DNA from: Liopterus haemorrhoidalis
Lineage: Eukaryota > Arthropoda > Insecta > Coleoptera > Dytiscidae
Length of the DNA: 64,000 nucleotides
Reading direction: 5' to 3'
Assembly (NCBI GenBank): GCA_963971575.1
Contig: OZ020613.1
Span: 49,966,250 to 50,030,249, forward strand
The notes below the pieces were generated by a model. The model was not told the DNA's origin. It did no database searches and worked only from the letters and a program-made list of their open reading frames with translations. Position numbers and translations under genes: made by a program. Below, piece after piece: positions 40,794 to 51,935 of the stretch. The first letter of the stretch is position 1, and every line of letters begins with the position of its first letter.

Positions 40794-43700
40794 TCACACA
40801 TAAAACAGTAAGTTCGATTCTCTCAGGAAGAGTATCAGCCTGTCCATGAGTACTCTGTCGTCACCTAAGGCAACTGACAGGTCATAGCACAGGCCTAACC
40901 TCTCCCTGACATCCTCGAACTGTACACATTCGGTTAAAATGTGTAACACAGACAAATCTGTGTTACACGTCTCACAGACAGGGGACTCTTCACCTCGAAG
41001 GAGGTGTCCATGGGTCCACCAACAGTGACCTATACGAAGGCGTGTGATGGCGGTTTCCTCCCTGCGGTTAATCCTGCAGGAAGAACCCCATGGTTTAACG
41101 TCTCCCTTAATCTGTCGTAACTTAACGTTCTGTGTGCGGCTCCACTCATGTTGCCACATGTCTAAAACCAGATGTGTCAGATGACTCTTTGCGTCATCTG
41201 GAAAAACGAAACTCACATCAATCATAGGTCTGTGAGAGGCGGCTTTTGCAGCTGCATCTGCCGCTTCGTTGCCTTTAATACCAACATGTCCCGGTATCCA
41301 AAACAGCTCTACCCTCACATTCTGAGCATTCAGGTTGTGGAGTAGCAACCGGATCTTTAGTACAAGAGGATGCACTGGATCTGGATCTTGGATACTGCTC
41401 AGAGCGCTCAGCGAGTCCGTCAAGATAACACTTGACCGACTTTGCTCTGACGAAACAAAACACAGGGCCTTGAAAATAGCGTACAGCTCAGCAGTGTACA
41501 CACTCGTTATGGAGTGCAGACGGTACTGAAACTGTTGGCGTGGATTCAAAACAACGAACGCACACCCAACCCTGGTTCCGGATTTTGATCCGTCAGTAAA
41601 AATGACAGTATCCTCGAACCTAGGCACCAGTGTTCTTTGTAACTCATGTTGGTATTCGATAGGCAACGTAGTATCTTTATCAAACCTAGTTAATGTGAGG
41701 TTCACAAGTGGACGCGGTAGCGTCCATGGTGGAACAGCACACAAAACGAAACTTGCCATTTCAGGCATATTAAAATCAATATCGCCCAAAATGTCGAAAG
41801 TCCTCAGACCAAAAGGCCTATTGGCTCTTGGTTTTCTGTCATATATTTCTGTATGCCTATTTTGTAGAGTAGGGTCATACGCGGGATGATCTGGCTTGGC
41901 ACTGAGTGCAGCCATATACCGCAAGGATAGAATTTTACGACGATTGTACAGTGACGATTCGCCTGCTTCACACAGCAGGCTTAGTATTGGACTGGTGCGA
42001 AATGCACCTGTGGCCAATCTAACCCCAGTGTGATGTACAGTGTCAAGAATTCTTATCTCTTGGTGTTTACCTGACCCATAAGCTAGACATCCATAGTCCA
42101 GCTTAGAGCGCACTAGAGAACGATATAAACGCAACATGACAGTGCGGTCTGCACCCCATGTCTTGTGACTGAGGACCCGCAACAAATTGAGCGACTTTTG
42201 GCATTTTTTCTTGACGGACAAAAAATGTGCCCGCCAAGACAGACGGCTATCGAACACGAGACCCAGAAATCTGGCAGTATCGGCAAATGGTAACTGTGCT
42301 CCATTTAGTGTGAGTGTAGGATTGGGATGTACACCCCTTTTCCTACTAAAATGGACACATACAGTTTTGCTGGTCGAGAATTTAAAGCCATTTTCGGTTG
42401 CCCATGTATCGAGACGATTGATAGTCAGCTGAAGCTGACGTTCGATTGTACTAGTCTTTTGTCCGGCGACAAAGATATCAATGTCGTCGACAAATATCGA
42501 ACTCTGTACAGGTAATCGAATACATGAAGCTGCACCGTTAATGGCAATTAAAAATAGCGTAACGCTCAGTATGGAGCCCTGTGGGACCCCATTGTCCAGT
42601 GCGAACATTTGTGACAAGGTATTTCCGATCCGCACCCTGAAGCGCCGGTTCGACATGAAGTCTTTTATAAAGAACATCAAGCGTCCCCGGAGACCCCAGG
42701 AATGCAGAGTACGGAGAATACCATAAATCCATGCAGTGTCATAGGCTTTCTCAATATCGAAAAACACAGCTACCAGGTGTTTGTTTTCAACGAAAGCATT
42801 CCTGATAGCTGTCTCTAGTCTGACCAGATGATCTGCTGTTGAGCGGTGACGGCGAAAGCCGCACTGTGTGTTGGCCAGCAAGTCGTTTGATTCTAAAAAC
42901 CAAATCAGACGCTTGCTGATCATTCGCTCCATGAGCTTGCAGAGACAACTGGTCAGTGATATTGGTCTATAGCTAGAGGGCAAGTGTTTATCTTTCCCGA
43001 CTTTGGGGATAGGAATTATATGAGATTCCTTCCACTTGGTCGGGCACTTGCCCTCAGTCCATATCCTGTTATAGACATTCAAAAGCCTAGACTTAGATGA
43101 TTCCGGAAGATTTCGGATCATACGATAATGTATCGCATCTGGACCAGGAGAGCTATCCTTACACTTTGACATCGCGCTTTCTAGCTCTTCACGAGAGAAA
43201 AGCAGGTTGTATACCTCGTCATTCCTAGAAAAGAAATTTAGAGGTATAGATTCGAGGCCTGCTTTACGAGTTAGAAACTCGGGTGAATAATGTTCAGAGC
43301 TAGAATTGAACGCAAAATTAGATGCCAAAGTGTTAGCAATTTCGACCGCTGAGGTAACTACGTTACCATTTACCGATAGACCAGCACTGGCTGTAGCTGC
43401 ATTTAGACCGGATATTTTCCGGACCTTCTCCCAAACTTTGGCCACTGGAGTGGCAACTGTAACGCTGCATACGTATTTGCGCCATGATTCGCGCTTGCTT
43501 TCTTTCACAATCCTCTTAGCACGAGCTTTCGCTCGTTGGAAGGCTATCATGTTTGTCTCTGTTGGACAACGACGGAATGTATTGAAGAGGTGTCTCCTTT
43601 CACGTAGCGCCAAGTCGCATTCCTCGTTCCACCAGGGAACGGGAACTCGACGGGGCTGAGTGGATGACAGCGGTATGCTGCTTTCAGCCGCGCTCGTGAT

Positions 43701-44471
43701 GGAATCCGTGAAATGATTCACCTCTTCGTCTACGCTCAAGTTCGGAATATCCTCGTGAGAGAATGATTCTGCGAACTTGGTCCAATCTGCTTTCCGAAGA
43801 ACCCACTGTGGCCAGCGGGATTCGGTAACAGTATTGAACAGAGGCCTTAAGAAGATTGGAAAGTGATCACTACCGCACAGGTCGTGATGCACGTCCCATT
43901 TGAACAACGGAGCGATGGCTCCTGAAACGACGCTAAGATCTATGGCACTGAATGTACCCGTTGCTGCACAGAAGTGCGTGGGTCTGCCGTCGTTCAAAAA
44001 GCTCAAACTCAAATCGTTCAACATATTCTCCAGGTGACGTCCCCGTCGATCGTTCCGCATCGATCCCCAACATACATTGTAGGCGTTAAAATCGCCTAGT
44101 AGTATGAAAGGTGGTGGGAGTTGATCGATGATGTTCACGACATCTCGGATGTCAGTTCGAACACCAGGGGGAAGGTAGATAGAACAAATCGTCACCTGGA
44201 GGGGAAGTGCAACACGAACTGCTACGACCTGCAACTCCGTGTCAATGTCTACAGGATCGTGGTACAATGTGTCTCTAACGAGAATTGCCACGCCGTCACA
44301 TGCTCTTAACCCCGTAAGGAAATCCGTGCGAAACACGGAGTATCCCCGAGGAGAGAATGTGTCGGTTTCGTTGAAGTTTGTTTCCTGCAGACAAACACAC
44401 GAAGGCGCAAAATCTGACAATAAAAGTCGCAGTTCTTCGTAGCGCTGGTATACACCGTTACAATTCCACTG
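40794..44471 (-). pseudogene. LINE A3 ORF2, cut near its 5' end by the Gypsy element
   Basis: The frame is open from the Gypsy junction at 44471 to 40794 and has every downstream motif: LQETNF, GDFN, SDHFP, GVPQGSIL, FVDDIDIF, the RNase H TDGS/TAEL/TDSL blocks and the terminal zinc-binding box. The Gypsy element lies between the codons for the first few residues (start side at 49193-49215) and the rest, so the start is lost. The usual FVDDIGIF is FVDDIDIF here. Without the LTR insertion the frame would have been uninterrupted, so the damage is recent. Confidence 0.9.
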
Positions 44472-44688
44472 TGTCGTAATCTTTGGTAATTTTACTGTAT
44501 TTTTTATAATAATGTAATTCCTTATTTTTGTATCTTATTTATTATTTTATTTACTAATTACAAAAGACAATCATGTAACTAACATTTGTATTATATTTGT
44601 TTTTCCCTGTTTCTATGAAATATATATTGACGTTTAAGATGTCAACATGACAACATACATGTCAACTGTAACCTTAAAATATATAATA
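44472..44688 (-). repeat. 3' LTR of the Gypsy element
   Basis: 217 bp, starting TGTCGTAATC on the plus strand and ending ATATATAATA. It appears identical to the LTR at 48976-49192. The polypurine tract is adjacent at about 44689-44700. Confidence 0.93.
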
Positions 44689-44717
44689 ATCACCCCCACA
44701 TAATAAAAAGGGTAATT

Positions 44718-47700
44718 TTAATAATACGTGAGCCTGTCTGGTTTCTGTGTAGGTCTTGTTGAATGTCGTATGGAAACAGGTGGTGGTGATGGAGTCACTG
44801 ACTCATTTGAGTCTGTAACTTCGTTTTGCTGAGTTTCATTTTCTACTCTTGTTTCTTCAAATGTATTTTTAGATGTACCTTCTTGTATTGTTCTTTCTTG
44901 ATTTTTCTCTTCCGGTTGTTCTGAAGCTTTTCCCCTAATACTAGGTGAAAGAAAAGAATAATCTGAAACATAACATTTGTTTTTATTAACTAAATTAGTC
45001 TGTCTTTGCTCTTCCTTTGGTATGGTATTTTCATCTTCCTCTTCTGTCTTCAAGTTCTTGCCTCTTCTTTTTAATTGATCAACATGTCTTTTAATAATGT
45101 TTCCATTTATATTTACAGTGTAGTGTAAGTTTCCTATTTTGTTAATTATTTTTCCATATTTCCATTTTTCCTCTCCTCTGTAATTTCTGACCAATACTAT
45201 TTCGTTTGGACTGTACTCATGTAGATTCTTCAACTTCTTAGGGAAATTTTCTTGTCTTACTTGCATTTCATTTGTAAAATTTGGTTTCATTAAATCTAAT
45301 CGTGTACGTATATTATGTTTAAAGAGTATTTCTGCTGGACTTCTTTGTGTTGTAATATTCGGCGCTTTCCGTAGTTGCATTAAAATTCTGCATAATTTTA
45401 AGTTTATGTTTCCCGATTCATCTGACATAGATTTTAGACTCTTTTTAATTGTCTGTACGTAGCGTTCCACTTGACCATTAGTTGCTGGATGGTACGTTGC
45501 TGTTAATTTGTGTCTAATTCCATTTTCTTTCAAAAAACTTTGAAATTCTTCTGAAACGAACTGTTTGCCATTGTCAGAAACCACAGTGACAGGTAATCCA
45601 AATCTTGCGAAAACTTCACGAAGTTTTTGAATTGTCTTTGTAGTTGTAATTTTTTTCATAGAGAAAATTTCAATCCATTTTGAATATGCGTCAACAATGA
45701 TAAGAAAATAATTATTTTGACTAGGGTAAGCAAAATCAATGTGTATCCGATTCCAAGGAGAAGATGGATAAAGCCAAGGGTGATGAGATTTAGCGTTTTC
45801 ATTTTGAGTCATATGACACGCTGTACATTTTGCTGCAGTTTGTTCGATATCATGATCGATACCTTTCCAGAAACAGTAACTTCGGGCTAACATTTTCATT
45901 TTTGTTATTCCAATATGGGCTTCATGTAATTCTTTTAGTACCTTTGACTGCAATTTTCCTGGAATAACAACTCTTATACCTTTGAAAATACAACCTTGTT
46001 CTAATGTAAGTTCTGTTTCGCAACCTTGATATATAGTATTTTGTAAAGAATTTCCTGATAATAACGCCATGTAAACTTTCTTTAAATCCTTGTCTTGTAA
46101 TGTAGCTTCTTTAATTTCTTTTGCGGTCACTGGCAATGTATTTAATTGATCCACATGAAAAATAGTTACTACATCTTCTGCAATTTCTTCTGTATCTTTT
46201 ATAGGAAACCTTGATAGGTAATCAGCATTGTTATGCTGTAATGTAGACCTGTATTTAATTTCGTAATCGAATCCTGCAAGAAATTGTGCATAACGTAACA
46301 TTCTAGCTGCTGGAAGTGTAGGTAAACTTTTATGAGGATTCATTATTAATGTCAGAGGTTTACTATCTGTAATTAATGTAAATTTTCGTCCATACAAGTA
46401 TATGAAAAATTTATGTAATGCCCAATAAATTGCTGTTGCTTCTTTATCAAGTTGGCTGTAATTTTGTTCTGCCTGTGTAAGTGATCTAGACGAATATGCA
46501 ATGGGTCGTTCTGTTCCATCTGGCATTAAATGTGAAATGACTGCTCCTAATCCAAAAGGTGATGCATCCGTTGCTAGTAATAGAGGTAGTTTTGGATTAT
46601 GAGGAATTAAGACCTTATCGCTTGTAATTTCTTTCTTAATTAAATCCAAAGAATTTTGGCAAGATTTTGACCAAATAAACTTTGAATTCTTTTGTAATAA
46701 TTTATTTAAAGGCTGTAATACCATGGCCATATTCGGTATAAATCTATTGTAATAGTTAATTAAGCCTAGAAAGCTACGTAATTCGTTCACATTTTTAGGT
46801 TTCGTTGCTTGTAAAACAGCTTTTATTTTACTATCCGTTTTATGTATGCCATATTTGTCTAAACGAAATCCAAGATATTCTATAGAATTTTCAAAAAATT
46901 GGCACTTACTTTTGTTTAGACGAATGTTATAATGTCGTAATCTGTCAAAAACAGCTCGTAGTCGACTTGTTAACTGTTGTATGTCATTACCTTGTATACG
47001 AATATCATCGAAGAAACTAACAACGCCATCTAAATTTTGTAGAAGTTGATCCATGAAACGTTGCCAAATACTTGGTGCTACTTTTGTACCAAACATCAAT
47101 CTCTTCACCTTGTATGCTCCTAAATGTGTACTAATCGTTTGTATCATGGAGCTTTTTTCGTCAACCTGCATATGTAAATAGGCTTTATGTATATCAATTT
47201 TACAAAATAACTCACCATTCATTTTAGAGAAAATTTCTTCCAGTGTAGGAATTGGGTACTTGTCATCTTTTAATTGTTTATTTATCGTAACTTTGTAGTC
47301 TGCACATATTCTAATTTTTCCACTTTTATTAATTACAGGTACAATTGGAGTTCCCCATGATGGATGTTGTACTTTTTCTATTATGCCTTCTTTTTCCATT
47401 TTATTAATTTCCTCTTCAACTTTTTCTTTAATTGCGAATGGGACTGGTCTCGGTTTCATGAAAACCGGAACTGTATCTTCTTTAAGAGAAAGCTTGCATT
47501 TAATTGGTATTTTTCCAATTTCATCTGTAAATAAATCTTCGTATTCTGTCAGTAATTTCTTTAAAACTCCTTTCTGTTCCCTTGTAACTTCTTTTGATTG
47601 TAAAGAATTTAGTGATAATAAATTTTGATTAAGTAAATTTAATGATTTAATCCATTCTCTGCCACAAATAGGAATTATATTTTTATTAAGCACAAACAGT

Positions 47701-48908
47701 CTTGTATTTTCTGTTTCCCTTCCATTGTATACAATATTAACATAAGCTACTCCTATAGGTTTAATGATTTCTCCAGAATAGGTCTTAAGTTTTATTGTAG
47801 TTGGATGTAATTTTAAATTTAAATTTAATAAATTGAAATCCTTACTATTTATTGTAGAAACTGCTGCTCCAGTGTCAAATTCCATTCGACACAGTTTTCC
47901 ATTAATTTGTATATTCAGGAATATGCTTCCAGAGTCATTTTGCTTACCCATGGAATTCATTTTATAACATATGCCATTTATTTCTTCTGCATCACTATGC
48001 TCTTCATAGCTTGTAATATAATTTGCTTTCTTCTTTCTGCCAAAAAATGTACTTGCATTTGCTTGACAAACCTTTGATAAATGACCTTTTTTATTACATT
48101 TACTGCAGTTGTATTCTTTAAATTTACATTTATCTGCTTTATGATTTGTAAAACCACATCTGTAACAGCGTTCTCGCTCAGTTTCTTTTATTACTTTCTT
48201 ACCCGTTTTCTTCTTTGATTGCGATTCATTTTTAATTTTATGCACATTAGCAGTTGTAGAGGTTGTAGAAGTTGTAGCAATCTGTTTACTCTCCAGCTTT
48301 GATGCTTCGACAGATAGAGCAAAATTTACTGCGTCTTCAAATTCTATCGTCTCAACTTGTTGCAAAAGTCTCTCTCTTATGCTGTTATCCAACAAACCTC
48401 GAATGAACTGTGAACGTAGGTGTATATTTAAGGTTGGCTTTCCACAATTGCTACAATTAAAATTACAATTTGTTATAAGTTTCTTTAACTCAGCTACATA
48501 TTGGCTAATTGATTCTCCTTCTTTCTGTAAACGCAATAAAAATTTGTGTTGTTCCGCTATTTCATTTGGAATTGGATCAAGGTGCTTTTTTAGTAATTTT
48601 ATAAGTTCGTTGTAAGATTTTGAAGAAGGTAATTCGGGAGTGGTTAAACTAGTTAGTAGATTATAAGTTTTAGGGCCTAAACAGCTTATTAAAATTTGTA
48701 CACGCTTTATATCGTTATCCTTTCCTGGGTCATCCCCCATAAGGTTTTTCATAGATAAATAATTTTCCAATCTTTGAATATAGTTTGTAAAGGTTTCATT
48801 TTGTTCGTCATAATGTTGAAAATTTATTCCCTGTACTGTATTTGCTTGTGGTTGAGCTAATTGACTAATAGCTTGTACGAGTTGTTGTAAAATTTGATTT
48901 GCATCCAT
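44718..48908 (-). CDS. Gypsy-type gag-pol polyprotein
   Basis: This is a single 1396-residue frame. Gag occupies about 1-290 with two zinc knuckles (CYRCGFTNHKADKC and CSKCNKKGHLSKVC, 248-281). The protease has DTGA at 345-348. The reverse transcriptase spans about 480-650 with FFDD at 632-635. RNase H has D781 (ATDAS), E823 and D848 (TDS). The integrase has H995, H998, C1028 and C1031, and the D1058/D1112/E1148 triad with 35 residues between the last two. The tail is charged and ends HSTRPTQKPDRL. Gag and pol share one frame, so no frameshift is needed. The ATG at 48908 is the first after the primer-binding region. All catalytic residues are present. Confidence 0.95.
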   Translation of the reverse strand: MDANQILQQLVQAISQLAQPQANTVQGINFQHYDEQNETFTNYIQRLENYLSMKNLMGDDPGKDNDIKRVQILISCLGPKTYNLLTSLTTPELPSSKSYNELIKLLKKHLDPIPNEIAEQHKFLLRLQKEGESISQYVAELKKLITNCNFNCSNCGKPTLNIHLRSQFIRGLLDNSIRERLLQQVETIEFEDAVNFALSVEASKLESKQIATTSTTSTTANVHKIKNESQSKKKTGKKVIKETERERCYRCGFTNHKADKCKFKEYNCSKCNKKGHLSKVCQANASTFFGRKKKANYITSYEEHSDAEEINGICYKMNSMGKQNDSGSIFLNIQINGKLCRMEFDTGAAVSTINSKDFNLLNLNLKLHPTTIKLKTYSGEIIKPIGVAYVNIVYNGRETENTRLFVLNKNIIPICGREWIKSLNLLNQNLLSLNSLQSKEVTREQKGVLKKLLTEYEDLFTDEIGKIPIKCKLSLKEDTVPVFMKPRPVPFAIKEKVEEEINKMEKEGIIEKVQHPSWGTPIVPVINKSGKIRICADYKVTINKQLKDDKYPIPTLEEIFSKMNGELFCKIDIHKAYLHMQVDEKSSMIQTISTHLGAYKVKRLMFGTKVAPSIWQRFMDQLLQNLDGVVSFFDDIRIQGNDIQQLTSRLRAVFDRLRHYNIRLNKSKCQFFENSIEYLGFRLDKYGIHKTDSKIKAVLQATKPKNVNELRSFLGLINYYNRFIPNMAMVLQPLNKLLQKNSKFIWSKSCQNSLDLIKKEITSDKVLIPHNPKLPLLLATDASPFGLGAVISHLMPDGTERPIAYSSRSLTQAEQNYSQLDKEATAIYWALHKFFIYLYGRKFTLITDSKPLTLIMNPHKSLPTLPAARMLRYAQFLAGFDYEIKYRSTLQHNNADYLSRFPIKDTEEIAEDVVTIFHVDQLNTLPVTAKEIKEATLQDKDLKKVYMALLSGNSLQNTIYQGCETELTLEQGCIFKGIRVVIPGKLQSKVLKELHEAHIGITKMKMLARSYCFWKGIDHDIEQTAAKCTACHMTQNENAKSHHPWLYPSSPWNRIHIDFAYPSQNNYFLIIVDAYSKWIEIFSMKKITTTKTIQKLREVFARFGLPVTVVSDNGKQFVSEEFQSFLKENGIRHKLTATYHPATNGQVERYVQTIKKSLKSMSDESGNINLKLCRILMQLRKAPNITTQRSPAEILFKHNIRTRLDLMKPNFTNEMQVRQENFPKKLKNLHEYSPNEIVLVRNYRGEEKWKYGKIINKIGNLHYTVNINGNIIKRHVDQLKRRGKNLKTEEEDENTIPKEEQRQTNLVNKNKCYVSDYSFLSPSIRGKASEQPEEKNQERTIQEGTSKNTFEETRVENETQQNEVTDSNESVTPSPPPVSIRHSTRPTQKPDRLTYY

Positions 48909-48975
48909 TGTGTATCTTTTATTGTGTAATTAAAAAAAATATATACTGGCCTTTCTTTGATCCTCGTCGCCAATC

Positions 48976-49192
48976 TGTCGTAATCTTTGGTAATTTTACT
49001 GTATTTTTTATAATAATGTAATTCCTTATTTTTGTATCTTATTTATTATTTTATTTACTAATTACAAAAGACAATCATGTAACTAACATTTGTATTATAT
49101 TTGTTTTTCCCTGTTTCTATGAAATATATATTGACGTTTAAGATGTCAACATGACAACATACATGTCAACTGTAACCTTAAAATATATAATA
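48976..49192 (-). repeat. 5' LTR of the Gypsy element
   Basis: 217 bp, the same sequence as 44472-44688. It would carry the promoter and transcript start. The primer-binding candidate is immediately inside, near 48955-48975. Confidence 0.93.
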
Positions 49193-49211
49193 CACTGGAT
49201 TAGTGGACCAT

Positions 49212-50738
49212 TCATTTCTGTTTAGGGGAGTTACCCCGCAACCTAATGATTTTTGGTTTACCCTTAGGTTGCGGGTCTACAGCCATTTTCTCGGCTACAC
49301 TTTCATTTGGTAGTCCAGGTGTTTTGATGGACACACTGGACTCCTTTTTTGATTGTTTGGCTCTCACTGGTATCCAGTGAGAACCAACGGATCCCTTATC
49401 AGTTTCCTTTTCAGGAGTAACTGATGAGGGTTTTGAAGAAGCGACCATTCTCTGGTAGCTTCTCGTTTGTGGAGAAGACTGTGGGGTCTTCTCCTTAGGT
49501 GGTTGGGAGAACTGAGGTTGAGTGCGTTCTCCTTTAGGGGAGGGGGATTTATTCAGACCCGATCCCCCAGGTTGTGAGGTCTGAATTTTGGTCTCTGGGA
49601 CCAATGCCACCTTTTCTTTCGCAGTATTTGTCGCGACTGATACTGCTGCTGCAGTTGTCGGACGAGGCACTAACTCTGTCTGAGTTTGGACATTTGCAGC
49701 TACTTGCGCGAAAGATTTCGCGAAAGTAACCGGCGCGCTCTCTTTGTATTTTCTCTTGGCGTCGAAATACGGTATCCTGTCCTGCGTTCTAATGACCTGT
49801 ATTGCCTTCTCCCCCAAGTACGTTGGGCAGTGGCGTGAAGTAGAGGCATGCGCCCCTTTGCAGTTCACGCAGTGTGTCGCGTTTGGACAAGTTTCAACTT
49901 CATGTTGATCCTGTCCGCAGTTGGCACAGATGGTGTGCTTACCATAACGACTTGAGGTGTGCCCATAACGCTGACACTTGTAGCACCGCATCGGGTTGGG
50001 ATAGTAGGGGCGAACGCTACAAACGTTATACCCCACCCTTACCGATGTTGGACACCTGGTACCAGCGAAGGACACCACCATGGAGATCGAAGGCTTGCCG
50101 TTACGAGGGTTGAGCTTCCTGCATTCAATGACACCTTGCGATGCCATTTCCTGCACGAACTCTTCCTCCGTAACATACGCCAGGTCACGATCCGTTACGA
50201 CGCCTTTCGAACAATTCAGTGCCTTGTGCGGCTGAACTGAAATGCCAAACTCTCCAAACTTAACACATTTCTGTAGTGCAGATGACGCTTCTGGTTCTGC
50301 TTCGATAAGCAATGTACCGTCCGACAACTTACGCACCGACTTTATACCAGTAGAGCACGTATTTCTCAACGTTCGGGCAACAAAGAAGGGGGACATCTCC
50401 TTAAAAGATTTACCCTCTTCTTGTACCTTCACGACGAGAAATCGTGGTACTGGCGCACAATACTCAGCTTGCCTTTTACCTTCTGCCTTCTTGGCAGCTG
50501 GCCTAACACATCCCTCATCGGATGACTGAGCATCACGACGAGGTCTCTTGTTTGATTTTTTACGGAGTTTACTCTCAACTTTGGCGGAATTTAAAAAGTT
50601 TTGATCCTTCCGGGTAGTCGCAATACCCGTATAATAGGTTTCATCACCCTGCCATGCCCACCCACCAGGGAGCCCCACACCGGGGACGTTGGCCGCAAAC
50701 CGGCTCATTGCGCCAGACATGTCAGGATGATATAGCAT
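49212..50738 (-). CDS. LINE A3 ORF1: gag-like protein with altered start and one damaged knuckle
   Basis: The 508-residue frame matches A2 ORF1 from the KDQNFLNSAKVESKLRKKSN region on. The ATG used in A2 is ATT here (GIATTRKD against GMASTRRD), and the upstream stop seen in A2 is absent, so the frame runs 45 codons further to an ATG at 50738. The first zinc knuckle has lost its last cysteine (HTSSRYGK against HTSVRCGK); the other two are intact. A four-residue gap lies after AKSFAQVAA. RNA binding may be weakened and the true start is uncertain. Confidence 0.85.
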   Translation of the reverse strand: MLYHPDMSGAMSRFAANVPGVGLPGGWAWQGDETYYTGIATTRKDQNFLNSAKVESKLRKKSNKRPRRDAQSSDEGCVRPAAKKAEGKRQAEYCAPVPRFLVVKVQEEGKSFKEMSPFFVARTLRNTCSTGIKSVRKLSDGTLLIEAEPEASSALQKCVKFGEFGISVQPHKALNCSKGVVTDRDLAYVTEEEFVQEMASQGVIECRKLNPRNGKPSISMVVSFAGTRCPTSVRVGYNVCSVRPYYPNPMRCYKCQRYGHTSSRYGKHTICANCGQDQHEVETCPNATHCVNCKGAHASTSRHCPTYLGEKAIQVIRTQDRIPYFDAKRKYKESAPVTFAKSFAQVAANVQTQTELVPRPTTAAAVSVATNTAKEKVALVPETKIQTSQPGGSGLNKSPSPKGERTQPQFSQPPKEKTPQSSPQTRSYQRMVASSKPSSVTPEKETDKGSVGSHWIPVRAKQSKKESSVSIKTPGLPNESVAEKMAVDPQPKGKPKIIRLRGNSPKQK

Positions 50739-51161
50739 CGGAGGAAGTAGTCACGGGCTGCTCGAACCGCTCGAGAACCAGTAGTCGCCAACTCTGGAAC
50801 CGTGCGAGCTGCATCCGCTCCCACAGACCCCCGAATACTTGTCTAGTGGCACGGCATTACCCCGGCATCCACGATCCAGTAGTGGAGCCACTCTATTCAT
50901 GAACCGTGACACCAGCCGATTGACTGAGCTGACCAGACTCAGCCTCCCGTTTTACCGAATCCGAGGCCAAAGAAGGCGTGTTGGGATCGTACTGTCCGCG
51001 GGCAGCAGTCTCCCTCAACCGACCAGGACCCTCTTCTCCGGCGTTACGGGTCTCCACGCACGGCAAACACGTGGGTAGGAATTTAAGTGGGAGATAAAAG
51101 AGACAACAGATAAGCCTATTCCTACAATCGGCTTCTCTGAACTGTCTCCTCCCAAATGATA

Positions 51162-51327
51162 TGTGATTCAGGGTACGTGGGATCATCAGGCCCAAAAGCT
51201 CTATATGGTCAGGTGATGCGACCATTATGAACTTCCCTTGCGTGATTGAGGGTACGCGGGATCATCAGGCCCGAAAGCTCGACAAATGGCCAGGTGTTAT
51301 GGCCATTATGAACTTCCCCTGCGGGGG
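51162..51327 (-). promoter_or_regulatory. Two 80-bp monomers at the 5' end of LINE A3
   Basis: The same two-unit arrangement as in A2 (29715-29879), nearly identical in sequence and ending in CCCCTGCGGGGG at 51327. Conservation in two independent insertions shows that the double unit belongs to the family and is not a local duplication. Confidence 0.6.
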
Positions 51328-51619
51328 AGTCGCAACAAGAACATAGACCTGCCGGTCAGTCTTCGCGAGCGTACACCCCACCGAGCTCGGCCACCCTATT
51401 GGCTTTGAGAGCGTTCTCCTTTAGTTATTGGTCACAAAAAAGTGGTGATGAGATTAATTTTTTTAATTTTCTGGTTTATTTATCATATAAACCAGATGAA
51501 AACCATTTTAATCCCCAACCTGCACCCAAATTCAGTGTTTGCTGTATAATACATCAATATGCATGCTGAAAAAATCCCAAGGACAAATACCATAAGCATG
51601 AAATTATTACCTGGTTAAA
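51328..51619. other. Right flank of LINE A3, no gene recognised
   Basis: The first about 110 bases are GC-richer (CGAGCTCGGCCACC) and the rest is AT-rich. It does not continue the piggyBac gene of the left flank. Confidence 0.35.
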
Positions 51620-51935
51620 AAAACATAATATAAGCCATGACAACTAATTAACTAAGCTCAAGTTGCATAAGCTTGTTAAAGAGAAAATAGTAGGGAAGAA
51701 AAATATATTTTAGATGACATTTTAGAACAACATGGACAAAAAGTTTTACACTTGTCTCGATATCGTCCGGAAATAAGTCCTACTGAAAAAATGTGGGCCC
51801 TTATTAAAAATTATGTTGCCTTCCACTATGTCAGCTTCAACTTAGCTAATGTGGAAAAATTGACGAGGTAAAATTTGAGGAAATTAAAAGTTGTACGGTT
51901 TACTCGAGTTTTTGCTGTGAATTTTTATCAGTTAC
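51620..51935 (+). pseudogene. Tc1/IS630-type transposase fragment, C-terminal catalytic region
   Basis: The reading DDILEQHGQKVLHLSRYRPE and ISPTEKMWALIKNYVAFHYV matches the block that carries the last catalytic acidic residue in IS630/Tc1-type transposases (usually NPIExxWA), here with SPTEKMWA. NVEKL follows and a stop breaks the frame near 51870. Upstream reading is degenerate. It is unrelated in detail to the Tc1 elements at 1687 and 19887. Confidence 0.6.

Larger units (their letters stand above)
44472..49192 (-). mobile_element. Gypsy-type LTR retrotransposon, intact, 4.7 kb
   Basis: Two 217-bp LTRs (44472-44688 and 48976-49192) look identical base for base, and the 5-bp duplication CACTG flanks them at 44467-44471 and 49193-49197. 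In the element's own direction the 5' LTR is the right one. A primer-binding candidate with TTGGCGACGAGGATC lies just inside it, and a polypurine stretch GTGGGGGTGAT lies before the 3' LTR. One gag-pol frame fills the interior and no envelope gene is present. Identical LTRs and an open frame mean a recent insertion. Confidence 0.95.
40474..51327 (-). mobile_element. LINE family A copy A3, full length, split by a Gypsy element
   Basis: The 3' (TAAC)n tail begins at 40474 and the 5' end, with the same CCCCTGCGGGGG terminus as A2, is at 51327. Removing the LTR element at 44472-49192 leaves about 6.1 kb with the same layout as A2. The left flank is piggyBac and the right flank is unrelated sequence, and no target duplication can be found. 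It shares 3' UTR markers (TTGAAATTTTTGG, a longer AAAT run) with copy A6. Confidence 0.93.
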
